Assembly: GCF_000485595.1 (NCBI RefSeq)
Contig: NW_014577079.1
Span: 65,228-95,233 of the forward strand
Origin: Priapulus caudatus
Lineage: Eukaryota > Priapulida > Priapulimorpha > Priapulimorphida > Priapulidae
Length of the DNA: 30,006 nt
Direction of reading: 5' to 3'
The stretch's first letter is position 1, and each line of letters starts with the position of its first letter. The position numbers were made by a program, and so were the translations under genes. Of the stretch, positions 11,036 to 21,416 are shown one piece after another. The notes beneath the pieces are model-generated. The model was not told the origin of the DNA and ran no database searches. It worked only from the letters and a program-made list of their open reading frames with translations.

Positions 11036-11377
11036 TTTTAAATTAAATATATTATAAATATGCATATATCCAACTGCCGGCCCCTAACGTATTACGCAAG
11101 CGTGCTACCACTGCGCCACAGCGATGCACAGCGCAAGCTGTCAACAACACGTACTACAATGGGAGTGACGTCGATCGATATACCGGTCTGGTATCGGTAC
11201 ACCAGTGTTAAATGAAACGGCTTAAAATTGAACTTTATCGTGTTTTGATCGTTGAAAAAGTGCGCCAATATTACTCTATGAGTATGCATCACTTACAGTC
11301 AAGCAATTTGAAATCAAGCGAGCAGATTCAGAGAACATAGGTAACAAAAAATGGCCTGTTCCCTTTTATAGTATAGA
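11036..11377 (-). mobile_element. Second Helitron-type 5' terminus with intervening DNA
   Basis: At 11377 on the minus strand a second TCTATACTATAAAAGGG occurs, again preceded by A, followed by AACAGGCCATTTTTTGTTACC. This resembles the start of the adjacent Helitron at 11035 (AACAGCGAATTTTTATTACC). Either a longer Helitron from 11377 to 9501 exists with two alternative starts, or the 9501-11035 element inserted into, or next to, a relative. The 340 bp between the two termini carry a possible tRNA-like stretch. Confidence 0.6.
11065..11126 (-). repeat. Possible tRNA-derived (SINE-like) segment
   Basis: On the minus strand GCTGTGGCGCAGTGGTAGCA reads as a good tRNA D-arm/A-box, followed at a tRNA-like distance by GGGGCCGGCAGTTGGATAT, which is only a weak match to a B-box. 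There is no convincing acceptor stem. It could be a SINE head or a decayed tRNA. A second copy occurs near 14025-14085 within the duplicated segment. Confidence 0.35.
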
Positions 11378-11448
11378 TGACAGATATATTGTAGCGAAGT
11401 TGGCTGTCGGCACAACACGCGCGCACCTGTTGCACGTATATTTACCGC

Positions 11449-11463
11449 TGCTGCTGCTGCTGT

Positions 11464-11494
<31 letters not shown>

Positions 11495-11531
11495 ATGGTG
11501 CTGGTGCTGGTGCTGCGGCTGCGGCTGCGGC

Positions 11532-11572
<41 letters not shown>

Positions 11573-11621
11573 GTACTGCTGCTGCTGCTGCTGCTACTAC
11601 TGCTGCTGCCGCTGCTAGTGA
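11449..11621. repeat. (CTG)n and (GGT)n trinucleotide tract, copy 1
   Basis: Runs of CTG, then GGT, then CTGGTG/CTGCGG, then CTG again, ending in CTACTACTGCTG. Translated ORFs on both strands (poly-Ala, poly-Ser, poly-Gln, poly-Cys) are products of this tract. The same tract in copy 2 (14450-14862) is more than twice as long. Confidence 0.93.
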
Positions 11622-13400
11622 AGTATCTGTAGAGTGCGGCGCCGCCGCCGACACGCGCTGACATGCATATTTACGGCAGTGACACGGCAACATGACAGAG
11701 TTCACGGCTCGCGTTACTGCATTGCGATGATGTCCCGCTTCACCGGAGGCGGCTGTGCGGCGGCTCGCAGGGGAGCGGTGGTGCTGACGGGGGCAGCAGA
11801 GGTTACACTGAAGCCCACGGCCTCCTCCCCTCCCCTCCCCCGCCTGCTGCACTAGCCAGGCTGAGGTGAACCGGGCTGCTTTCTGCGGCTAGCAGATGTT
11901 TCGGAGTGGAGCCAGAATGAACTTTTACGACGTAGTATATATTAATAGATGTTTTGATTGTCGCCTGTGTCGGGGAAAAACTCATGCACGTTCGTAATTC
12001 TTTAGTAGTTGGTAATAAAAATAAGCAGTCTAGCCCTGGTTACTTGGTGGTGAAATCACGTTAGCTTCTTGCACCTGCAACGATGAGCTATCCAGGTTAA
12101 CTATAGCTATGTTGGGCAGGTAATGCGATTGGCTAAGTTGAGCACGTAGCTGTAAACGCGAGGCGTATATTAAAAATTATAGTACCTGCTATATAGAGGT
12201 ATTATTCTCGCGTGGTGAACTAGTTGCAAATGAAACTTTTCATCGAACGCAATAAATTCCAATTGAATGAATTGAATTCACATATATACGAAATGAACTT
12301 GGAACGAGTTAGAATTTGCAAGCGAGTACTGGAACAAGTCCGGTCGACATGGTGATTTTTTGACCGTCAGGTCAGGAAAATCAAGTAAAATTCCAGAACT
12401 GTGATATAGTATGCCTTTTGTAGTTCCTCGGGGCCGGTAAACCATTAGTGTCAGCTCTGTCACAAGGAGGTATAGGCGCGAGGAAGTAGCCCTGTGGTTG
12501 TCTTTGCTGCGAGCCAAGTGTACCATGCTATTACTATCATCCTTACTATCACTTGCAGCGCGCGTACGTACCGTGGTCGTTCATTACAAGTCGTTATTAG
12601 TGGCGACGATGTGACGTGACAGTTTGTGGAAGACGTACGTGATCGAGATATAATGATGATTGTGTTCTCGGTTGTACACAGTTGCCGCATCGGCTGTATC
12701 ATCAAGACAAGGTAATAGCCAATAAGGAATGTTCATTTGAACAAAATCAAAATCTAGAGTTTGGAGACTAATTAAATGTAAATTAAGATATCATTAGTGA
12801 TTAAGTGCAAATTTTTATATAACTATATAGCAGACGATCACCTGCATGGTAAAACAGTGATGTCAGCTACTCGTATTCGAAATCGCAGACTAATTTGTAT
12901 ATCTAAACGAATTTCTATATCTAAACTTCTAAACGAAAGTAATTTAGATCTAAAAATCGAAGTCCAAACTAATGTCTACTATATATATAATGATCATCTG
13001 CAGCGAAGATCTATAAAGCTCTAGCTAGGTAACTCGCACCACCCGCACAACACTCAGCTATTCTCTCTTGTGCTGGTATGTCTATTTACGCGGAATGCAC
13101 GCACCTGCGGGTGGGGTTCACTCGATCCGCGTCTCGCGTAGTTTAGGCGCGGGAGACTACTCCGTAGAATCGCCTTTCTATGGTTGTGCCCTCCGCAGCC
13201 TCCGCCGTAGTAATTTGGCCCCACGTTTGAAAACTTGGTGAGAAATCTGAGTTCGCGTGCTGAGTTGGCTCTCCTTATCAATAACGTATCTAAGGTATAT
13301 ACTATATATAATTCGTATGAAAAGGTGTGTAACCGCGTATCCTTAAGTATCTTAGCGTATAAAAACCGTATCGTAAAGAATCCAGATATGTATATTACTC

Positions 13401-13425
13401 NNNNNNNNNNNNNNNNNNNNNNNNN
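13401..13425. other. Assembly gap of 25 N
   Basis: Exactly 25 unknown bases separate the two copies of the duplicated segment. The fixed short length suggests a placeholder of unknown true size rather than a measured gap. Confidence 0.99.
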
Positions 13426-13981
13426 GGCAAACATAATGACTGTTGTATTGTGTAGGCCTACGCAACTATGATTTTTATTGGATAAACAATGCGCATATTG
13501 AGACTTGGGAAGACTTACCTTTTAAGGTATAACTAGGAGATAAAGGTATATTAACTGAGCTAAAAGTTTCGGCGATGAAAACTGAAACGACGTGAAGATG
13601 TGGTGAGCCACATTGTGGTGAAGCAATCAGCACTTGGAGTTTGGAGCGTCTTCAATAAAAGATAATAGGTAAATAAATACGAAATCTATTTACTACCATT
13701 GAAAGCTTAATGCATGACTATACTGTCTATTCAACCTTTATTGCGCGACAATTTGCTGGAAAGCCGTCGAAAGTGTTATCTGCCAACGCTGCCAAACGCT
13801 GAAACGCAAAATGCTGCTGCCCTGCCACACTGACCTCACTTACACATAATGTCCGTTGTGTGGTGAAAGAGCGTGCATTATGGTTTTTTGGGATACCCAG
13901 GGAGGTGCATGAGGCCGGAATTCTCTAACTGGAAAATAACTTAGGTAATAAAAAATTCCTGTTTCCCTTTTTATAGATAGA
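13426..13981 (-). mobile_element. Helitron fragment, 5' part only, inside duplicated copy 2
   Basis: Homologous to about 10508-11035. The terminal motif is altered by indels (CCTTTTTATAGATAGA on the plus strand in place of CCTTTTATAGTATAGA). The 3' half with the helicase relic and hairpin is absent because the sequence begins at the assembly gap. Confidence 0.7.
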
Positions 13982-14245
13982 TTTTAAATTAAATAATGTT
14001 AAATATGCAATATATATCAACTGCCGGCCCCTAACGTATTACGCAATGCGTTGCTACCACTGCGCCAGAGCGATGGCAACAGCGCGAGCTGTCAACAAAC
14101 ACGTACTACATGTATAGTGAGTCGGCGATCGATATACCGGTTGGTATCGGTACACATGTTTTAAATGAAACGCTTAAAATTGGAACCTTATCGTGTTTGA
14201 CTCGTTGCAAAAAGTGCGCCAATATTATACTCTGGAGTAGTTTTT

Positions 14246-14267
14246 AAAAAAAAAAAAAAATAAAAAA
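14246..14267. repeat. Poly-A run present only in copy 2
   Basis: A 15-base A run, one T, then six A sit where copy 1 has only a short GAGTATGCATC. It may be a retroposon-type tail or a sequencing artefact. Confidence 0.7.
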
Positions 14268-14449
14268 TGAGTAACTAGCCATCGCTTACAGTCGAACAAT
14301 TTGAAAATCAAGCGAGCAGATTCACGAACATAGCGCCTAAACAAAAAATTGGCCTGTTCCGCTTATAGTTATAATGACAGATATATTGTAGCGAAGTTGG
14401 CGTCAGGCACACAACACGCGCGCACCTGTTGCACGTATATTTACCGTGA

Positions 14450-14734
14450 CCTGCTGTGCTGCTGCTGCTGTGCTGTTGGTGGATGGTGGTGGTGGTTGGT
14501 GCTGTGGTGTTGGGCTTGGTGCTGGTGCTCGGCGGCTGCTTGCTGCCTGCTGCTCGCTGCTGCTGCTGCGTCGGTGGTGGGGTACTGCTGCCTGCTCTGC
14601 TGTCTCTGCTGCTGCTGGTGGTGGTTGGGATGGCACATGGCTGCCTGCCAGTGGGTGGTGTTGTGCGTACTGCCTGCTGCTTCTTCTACTGCTTGCTGCT
14701 GTGCTGCTGCTGCTGCTGCTGCTCGCCTGCTGCG

Positions 14735-14765
<31 letters not shown>

Positions 14766-14803
14766 ATGGTGCTGGTGCTGGTGCTGCGGCTGCGGCTGCG
14801 GCG

Positions 14804-14836
<33 letters not shown>

Positions 14837-14862
14837 ACTACTGCTGCTGCCGCTGCTAGTGA
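14450..14862. repeat. (CTG)n and (GGT)n trinucleotide tract, copy 2, expanded
   Basis: The same ordering as at 11449-11621 but with about 240 additional bases of interrupted CTG/GGT and GCCTGC units in the middle (about 14530-14730). The final GGT-CTGGTG-CTGCGG-CTG part matches copy 1 closely. Confidence 0.92.
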
Positions 14863-16639
14863 AGTATCTGTAGCGTGCGGCGCCGCCGCCGACACGCGCT
14901 GACATGCATATTTACGGCAGTGACACGGCAACATGACAGAGTTCACGGCTCGCATTACTGCATTGCGATGATGTCCCGCTTCACCGGAGGCGGCTGTGCG
15001 GCGGCTCGCAGGGGAGCGGTGGTGCTGACGGGGGGCAGCAGAGGTTACACTGAAGCCCACGGCCTCCTCCCTCCCCTCCCCCGCCTGCTGCTCTAGCCAG
15101 GCTGTGGTGAACCGGGCTGCTTTCTGCGGCTAGCAGATGTTTCGGAGTGGAGCCAGAATGAACTTTTACGACGTAGTATATATTAATAGATGTTTTGATT
15201 GTCGCCTGTGTCGGGGAAAAAACTCATGCACGTTCGTAATTCTTTAGTAGTTGGTAATAAAAATAAGCAGTCTAGCCCTGGTTACTTGGTGGTGAAATCA
15301 CGTTAGCTTCTTGCACCTACAACGATGAGCTATCCAGATTAACTATCTATGTTGCGCAGGTAATGCGATTGGCTAAGTTGAGCACGTAGCTGTAAACCGA
15401 GGTGTATATTAAAAATTATAGTACCTGCTATATAGAGGTATTATTCTCGCGTGTGGAACTAGTTGCAAATTAAACTTTTCATCGAACGCAATAAATTCCA
15501 ATTGAATGAATTGAATTCACATATATACGAAATGAACTTGGAACGAGTTAGAATTTGCAAGCGATCGAGTACTGGAACAAGTCCGGTCGACATGGTGATT
15601 TTTTGACCGTCAGGTCAGGAAAACTCAAGTAAAATTCCAGAACTGTGATATAGTATGCCTTTTGTAGTTCCTCGGGGGCCGGTAAACCATTAGTGTCAGC
15701 TCTGTCACAAGGAGGTATAGGCGCGAGGAAAGTAGCCCTGTGGTTGTCTTTGGCTGCGAGCCAATTAAGTGTACCGATGCTATTACTATCATCCTTACTA
15801 TCACTTGCAGCCGCGTACGTACCGTGGGTCGTTCATTACAAGTCGTTATTAGTGGTGACGATATGTGACGTGACAGTTTGTGGAAGACGTACGTGATCGA
15901 GATATAATGATGATTGTGTTCTCGGTTGTACACAGTTGCCGCATCGGCTGTATCATCAAGACAAGGTAATAGCCACTAAGGAATGTTTATTTGAACAAAA
16001 TCAAAATCTAGAGTTTGGAGACTAATTAAAATGTAAATTAAGATATCATTAGTGATTAAGTGCAAATTTTTATATAACTATATAGCAGAACGATCACCTG
16101 CATGGTAAAACAGTGATGTCAGCTACTCGTATTCGAAATCGCAGACTAATTTGTATATCTAAACGAATTTCTATATATCTAAACTCTAAACGAAAGTAAT
16201 TTAGATCTAAAAAATCGAAGTCCAAACTAATGTCTACTATTATATAATGATCATCTGCAGCGAAGATCTATAAAGCCCTAGCTAGGTAACTCCCACCACC
16301 CCGCACCACACCTCAGCTATTCTCTCTTGTGCTGGTATGTCTATTTACGCGGAATGCACGCACCTGCGGGTGGGGGTTCACTCCCGTCTCCACGTAGTTT
16401 AGGCGCGGGAGACTACTCCGTAAGAATCCGCCTTTCTATGGTTGTGCCCTCCGCAGCCTCCGCCGTAGTAATTTGGCCCCACGTTTGAAAACTTGGTGAG
16501 AAATCTGAGTTCGCGTGCTGAGTTGGCTCTCCCTTATCATAACGTATTCTAAGGTATATAATTCGTATGAAAAGGTGTGTAACCCGTATCCTAAAGTATC
16601 TTAGCGTATAAAAACTGTAACGTAAAGTATCCAGATATG

Positions 16640-17115
16640 TATATTACTCCTATACCAACGTTTCCAAACGTTTCTTAACATTACGTAACTCGTGTCCTAA
16701 CGTATCCTAACGTACCATAAGTTCATAACGTATCCTAATTTCGTAACTTGTAACGTAACGTAACAACTTGTTTAAACTGTACGTAGTAAGTTTAAGTTGT
16801 ACGTTGTAGTAAGTTTCTACGTTGTAGTAGTTACTACGTTGTAGTAAGTTAAAGTTTAAGTTGTAAGTTGTACTTGTACGTATTAAGTCGTAGTAACTGT
16901 ATGTAACGTAACAGTAACTTGTCCTAACGTAACGTAACGGGTGTAACTCGTATACTTACGTATTCTTACGTATCCTAACGTATATAACTCGTATCCTCAA
17001 GTATCCTGATGTATATTTACTGTATCCTGAACCATCCTGACGTATATATATAACTCGTATCCTTACGTATCCTGACGTATACTAACCTATATAACTCGTA
17101 CTCTACTTACGCGTA
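16640..17115. repeat. Degenerate TAACG/TATCC satellite
   Basis: Short units such as CCTAACGTAT, AACTCGTATCC, TAACGTAACG and ACGTTGTAGTAAGTT recur throughout, with TATATAACTCG spacers. The period is irregular (roughly 5-mers building 10-16 bp blocks). Copy 1 of the duplication enters the first units of this array immediately before the N gap, so the array probably caused the assembly break. Confidence 0.8.
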
Positions 17116-17265
17116 CGCCGACCTTCAGGCTAACCCTAGAACTAACCATATAACTGTAACGCCAACTATCCCCCAACCTATATATTTGAAGAGGGTATAG
17201 GGTGGCTGGTGTGCGTGTAGATCTGCAGCTGGAACCACTACGCAGGGATGTACAGACGCGTCTAT

Positions 17266-17310
17266 AATGTGTGTGCGCGTGCGTCCGTGCGTGCGTATGT
17301 GTGCATTGCT
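17266..17310. repeat. Short (GTGC)n microsatellite
   Basis: GTGTGTGCGCGTGCGTCCGTGCGTGCGTATGTG-type alternating sequence just before the pyrimidine tract; written here by its unit only. Confidence 0.75.
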
Positions 17311-17319
17311 ATCGACCCA

Positions 17320-17545
17320 TCTCTCCCCCTCTCCTTCCTTCCTCCTCCCTTTCTTCCTCCCCTTCCCTCTCCCCCGCTCCCCCTCTCTTTCTTTCCCCTG
17401 TCTCTCTCCCTCTCCCCTCCCTCTTCTTCCTTCCCTGTCCCCTCCCTCTCCTTCCTTCCCTATCCCCTACCTTCCCTGTCCCCTACCTATCCTTCCTTCC
17501 CTCCCTTAATCTCTCCTCCATCTCTCTCTCTTTCTATCGTCGCAA
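17320..17545. repeat. Polypyrimidine (CT-rich) tract
   Basis: Over 220 bases are almost entirely C and T (CTCCC, TTCCTTCC, CTCTCC), with scattered A or G. Pro/Ser/Leu-rich ORFs in three frames come from this tract. Such mirror-like tracts can form triplex DNA; here the effect is unknown. Confidence 0.9.
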
Positions 17546-18528
17546 CCAATAGTCGACTGCTTCATCCTCTCTAATCCGCACCCATTCACCTAGGGATCAG
17601 ACAGCGGCACTAGTTGAAATGTAACCGAAAAAAAAAGGCTTGTTAAAATCCTCTCGTTGGACGGTTCATTCCGCAGAGAGCAAACACCCGCAAGAGAGTC
17701 CAGCGTCACGTCAAAACCTCCTGCCCTATATAGGTGTGGGACCGTACGTGCACGCGGGAAAGTGTCCTCCTCGCAAACTACCTCTTGCTTTGTTAGTCGC
17801 GGGGAAATTCGGGGCAAGTTCCTGCTGATTGTTGGCGATTACGGATAAATAAGCTTGATAGAGGGGGGGAGAGAGAAGGTGAGGGAGGAGGGGGAGGGCG
17901 GTGGCGCCCGCAGTGTGAGAGGTTGAGCCAGGGGAGCTGGCGGCCGGCTTTGATCTACGCCGTCGCGTCGGCCCGTGAAAGCTGTTTTCATAATATGTCA
18001 AAACAGTTTGCGCAGTTTTTCTCCGCATTGCTTCCCCCGGATGTTGATGCTGTGCGCGGGGCCTTATACCGGCGCGCTTTGTTGTAGCTTTCCCTTAGGA
18101 GAGAATAGGAAAATTTCCCGGCCTAGACTACTTCTTTATACTCGGTGATGCTGATGATTGACGAGAATTTGTTCGCGTTAAACGTTTTATCGAAATTGAA
18201 TTCTTTCGCTATCGTCTAACGCACGTTTTTATTGTGTTGTGCTTATCTAGCCTTTTTTTATCGAATACCTAGAACGTAAAATTTTAATGGGGTTATAGGT
18301 CGACCTTTTTGAACTTGTGAAAAGGCAGCGTATTATAACGAAAACGTGAGTAAACAGGCAACGGAAGCCCTGTTGCAATTTTCGGTGTAACCGCAATGAC
18401 ATCCGGTTATATACCTATATTTATACATCAGTTGTCTCTTTGAACCTAAAACTTACAATGTTAATTTCCATTCGGTAAGCAGTGTGCTAAAATATCCTGC
18501 TACGTAATTAGAAATGCCCGCACTATAC
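17546..18528 (+). other. Intronic stretch without recognised features
   Basis: Overlapping short ORFs on both strands at 17590-18028 carry no recognisable domain. A G-rich patch (GGGGGGAGAGAGAAGG, GGAGGGGGAGGGCGG) occurs at 17863-17900. Nothing else can be supported. Confidence 0.5.
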
Positions 18529-18570
18529 CAGGAGCGTATAATGACAAATTTTTGTCATTATACGCTCCTG
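18529..18570. repeat. Perfect 42-bp palindrome (20-bp arms, 2-nt centre)
   Basis: CAGGAGCGTATAATGACAAA at 18529-18548 is the exact reverse complement of 18551-18570, separated by TT. Symmetry stops sharply outside the arms. The loop is too short for a microRNA precursor. It could be a foldback element core or a cruciform-prone site. Confidence 0.9.
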
Positions 18571-20593
18571 ATTATACATATATGTGTAATTGGACACCAA
18601 ATGTGCTCCGCGCATGCATATTATTATTGATTGGTAGATAAACCGGTTGTGTGGGGTTAGTTACTCCCTCATAAAAAGCCAATATGCCATGGTTATATAC
18701 AGTTGGAAGTTTCTAGCATACCCTGAGACATTTATTTAATGGGCTGTAACGCTGAATATTATATATGCCATTACATCGTGAACACGTTTCAAGTAATTAC
18801 TAGTCACCAGGAATCCATCCGAACTTTAAAAGTTTGCACCTAAAGGAAACTTCGTTGCTTTCTCTAGCTCTATACTTATATAGCCATTCGTTCTGCAACA
18901 GTCGGGTGGGGCGAAGTACTACATAGGTGCGTTACCTCCAGACTGTCAGTTCGGGCTCTCCAGACGGTAATGCTTGTTTTGTGTCAAAACTATCTACGCA
19001 CGTGACTGTCTGTCGCCGACACTGTCACTGGCCGCTACGCTGCAGTGCTCTACAATAACACGCGTTCGGGCGAATATCTGAATGGGATAATGATGACGAG
19101 TGTCGTGTCGCTGAGGGAAACGCGGCAGTGATCATGTCTTGCCAGTATTAGATACGGGGCCGACGTGAAGGCCCGTCGCTGCCGGCTACCAAGTCACGCG
19201 GTGATTCCTTAGGTGCCGTCCCGACAACTAATCTCGCATCTGTTTTGGTCTAAATGCTTTCTAATGGGCGCGTTGTTAAAGTACCTTTACAACGGGGGCG
19301 ATACAACACGATATGGGTTTGAGTACACTTGTAGCTATCGGGACGAAATACCTTTCGAGTATAATTGCCAGTATCAAACTGTTTTGACATCGGTTAATGT
19401 TAGTTTACAAGGAGTGAAAAAACCCATCTTGTTATTTGCTTAGTTTATCTATACACACATGGAAAGCGCGACACAGGTAAAATATTCGGTGGTAAGGGTT
19501 AAAATGTACTCATGTAAAAAGCAGCGTGGTTATGAATTCACATTGAACTTGAGTTGGCAAGGCGAATAAGTTTTTTAATAATTTCCTTCGTTGGATAACA
19601 ATTATCAAGTTTATCATATGCTACGCATTTTTTTCGTTTTTATTTCTGGAATTGAAAATTCCAGCGCAGGTCAGTCAGTGTAGCCGTGTATCGTAAGTGC
19701 GCGGTGATTTGTACGAACAGTGGCAGGTATAGTAGTCGTGTGTCCGTGAGGGACAGACGTGTTTGTCGTGTGCGGTCGTCGTTATCCATCCCCACTGCCG
19801 CCGCCGCAGTATAGGTTTCCGTGTCACCGTGAAGCGTTTAGCTTTTTGAGTGCGTGTCTTCGTGCTGTCGCTGCATTCATCAGCAGCCGCTGCTCTGTCG
19901 GCCCATTGATTTCCCATCGCGTTAACGGCTAATGACAGGTGTGGTGTGGTTACCTGTGACATTGGCGGCCCTCGTCTATCGACCCACGGCCGGGGCTTTT
20001 GTGCACGCGTACAGCATGTGCCAGAACAACTTTGGAAGAAAAGGGTTCGCTTTAGAATTTGTTCCTAGATTATGGAACGTTATTTAAGAGGGCGGCCATA
20101 TGGGCATGCAACTTTCTAAACGGGTTCTCATTTCTAAGGGGGTTGGAATTGGTGGAGTAAGTTGTTATTGCAGTTTTTGTCAATTCACTGTGCTCTCTAG
20201 ACCGGGTGTAAAATAAGCAGAAAAGCACGTATCACACCGTTAAAAATACGCAATCAAAATATATACTGAGAATCAGTCTGTTTGACACAACAGTATCACA
20301 TACACGTGTATTGTGATAGTATATAATATAAAATGTAAACTTATAGATGAAAAATGTCGAGTCATCTGTGTCATTTGATGAAATCTCTAATCAGTAGTCT
20401 TGTAATTTGAGTTAGGTAAATATGACCATGCAGTGATCTAAATACGTATAATATTATTCCCTAAAATTGGAAATAGGTAAAGATCTCTTTGATATAACTA
20501 GTTCCTTTATCTTTACTAACATGTTAGCAACTGCTATTTTTTCCAGTTTAGAATGAGTTTTAATGTCTTCTAACATGACTTCTTAATTCACAG
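18571..20593 (+). other. End of the large TIKI intron
   Basis: Mixed composition to AT-rich. Open frames at 19213-19443 (plus) and 19675-19962 (minus) have no recognised motif or codon bias. The last 15 bases form the exon B acceptor with a TCTTCTAAC-type stretch and TTCTTAATTCACAG. No transposon ends were seen. Confidence 0.55.
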
Positions 20594-20728
20594 GTGGTGT
20601 TTGCATTGAACCACACCCTCTATCAGCAGGAGGGCATTCGCTCTGGTCTGCTACGGTCACCGTACAGTACTGATGATCTCATACGACACTACAACTGTGG
20701 CGACCTAAACACAGTCATCTTCACACAG
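20594..20728 (+). CDS. TRABD2: TIKI (TRABD2-like) metalloprotease, internal exon B
   Basis: A 45-codon exon encodes [12 protein letters not shown], then a short basic and serine-rich stretch, then [19 protein letters not shown]. It continues directly from exon A (…[10 protein letters not shown]…), which is the order and spacing expected in TIKI proteins. The acceptor is TTCTTAATTCACAG ending at 20593; the donor is CAG|GTACGC at 20728/20729; both ends are phase 0 so the joined frame with exon A stays open. The conserved HYNCGDL segment follows the alpha-helical region after the Cys-containing EEQCVPLNG of exon A. The intron before it is 17,976 bp as assembled, possibly inflated by the gap-associated duplication at 10504-16650. 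Confidence 0.95.
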
Positions 20729-21202
20729 GTACGCGATAGTTTATCCGAATGTCAACCACATTCCTCTGACAGCGCCAGTGTAAGTGTGCGATTGTAACCG
20801 TGATCGCTGATGTTATTGCACGCGCTCGCATCTTTGTTGGTCACTTTGTCATCACACTATATTCCAACATTATATATGTAGGAGTAGTATAGTATTATGT
20901 GTTCTGACGTTATATAATTATGTAGCGGGTTTGTAATGTTGGAGAATGCAATGAGGCCAGTCCCTATGTAGTAGGTTAACGTTTTGACAGTGATCCGAAT
21001 GAAATTTCTGCTGTGAGGCTGTTATATACTGCCCCACGAATCTAAAATGGCTTCACATGAGGCGGTCATATTTAAAAGGTAGACTAAGAAAGTATCACAC
21101 TGGTGGAGAAAATGGTAATGTGGATGATGGTGACGATGATTCTGGTGATGCTGATGATACTATAGATGCTCATAATGCTAGTGATGCTGCTGGTGCAGAT
21201 GG

Positions 21203-21254
<52 letters not shown>

Positions 21255-21416
21255 GATGATGTTGGCGGTGACAATGGTCATAATGCGGGTGGTGATAGTG
21301 CTGCTGCTGCTGCTGCTGCTGCTGGTGATGATGATGATCATCATCATTACCATCACCAACATAGTGGGGATGACAATGACGATGGTATTAAGGTCACCGT
21401 TGCATGCTTCTTGAAG
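20729..21416 (+). other. Short TIKI intron (688 bp) with in-frame trinucleotide tract
   Basis: Starts with donor GTACGC and ends GCTTCTTGAAG. Its 3' half (from 21057) is open in the exon C frame. The rest, about 20820-21056, is AT-rich with stop codons and no recognised feature. Confidence 0.85.
21113..21390. repeat. (GAT)n and (GCT)n trinucleotide tract upstream of exon C
   Basis: An almost uninterrupted (GAT)n array at about 21202-21263, a (GCT)8-type run near 21299-21322 and ATC/CAT-rich flanks. In the exon C frame these read as 16 consecutive Asp, eight Ala and His clusters. I interpret it as intronic because TIKI proteins have no insertion between exon B and exon C segments. Confidence 0.88.

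Larger units (their letters stand above)
10504..13400 (+). repeat. Duplicated segment, copy 1 (left of the gap)
   Basis: From GGCAAACAT near 10507 to TATATTACTC at 13400 the sequence matches 13426-16650 in the same order. It includes the 5' part of the Helitron, the second Helitron terminus near 11377, the CTG/GGT microsatellite, a GC-rich block at about 11625-11900 and an AT-richer tail. Identity is very high at 11620-12040, but elsewhere there are frequent 1-2 base indels. Copy 1 ends exactly at the run of N. No protein gene is supported inside; the open frames (for example 11634-11855) shift between copies. Confidence 0.92.
13426..16650 (+). repeat. Duplicated segment, copy 2 (right of the gap)
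   Basis: Matches 10504-13400. It starts at GGCAAACATAATGAC directly after the N run and proceeds past the point where copy 1 stops (TATATTACTC at about 16649). Copy 2 is about 330 bp longer, mainly through a longer trinucleotide tract and a poly-A insertion near 14246-14267. Small indels relative to copy 1 are dense at 13426-14400, sparse at 14865-15280 and moderate after that. It carries only the 5' portion of the Helitron (to about 13981) because the rest is cut by the gap. Confidence 0.92.

Noticed and set aside
11314-11852. Poly-Ser, poly-Ala and poly-Gln ORFs on both strands
   Set aside because: They are six-frame translations of a CTG/GGT microsatellite with no non-repetitive conserved sequence.
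11634-11855. ORF starting with an Arg run, present in both duplicated copies (also 14875-15096)
   Set aside because: One extra G in copy 2 shifts the frame and the downstream peptide differs, so there is no sign of coding constraint.
17248-17574. Pro/Ser/Leu-rich ORFs
   Set aside because: Produced by a polypyrimidine tract in three frames at once.
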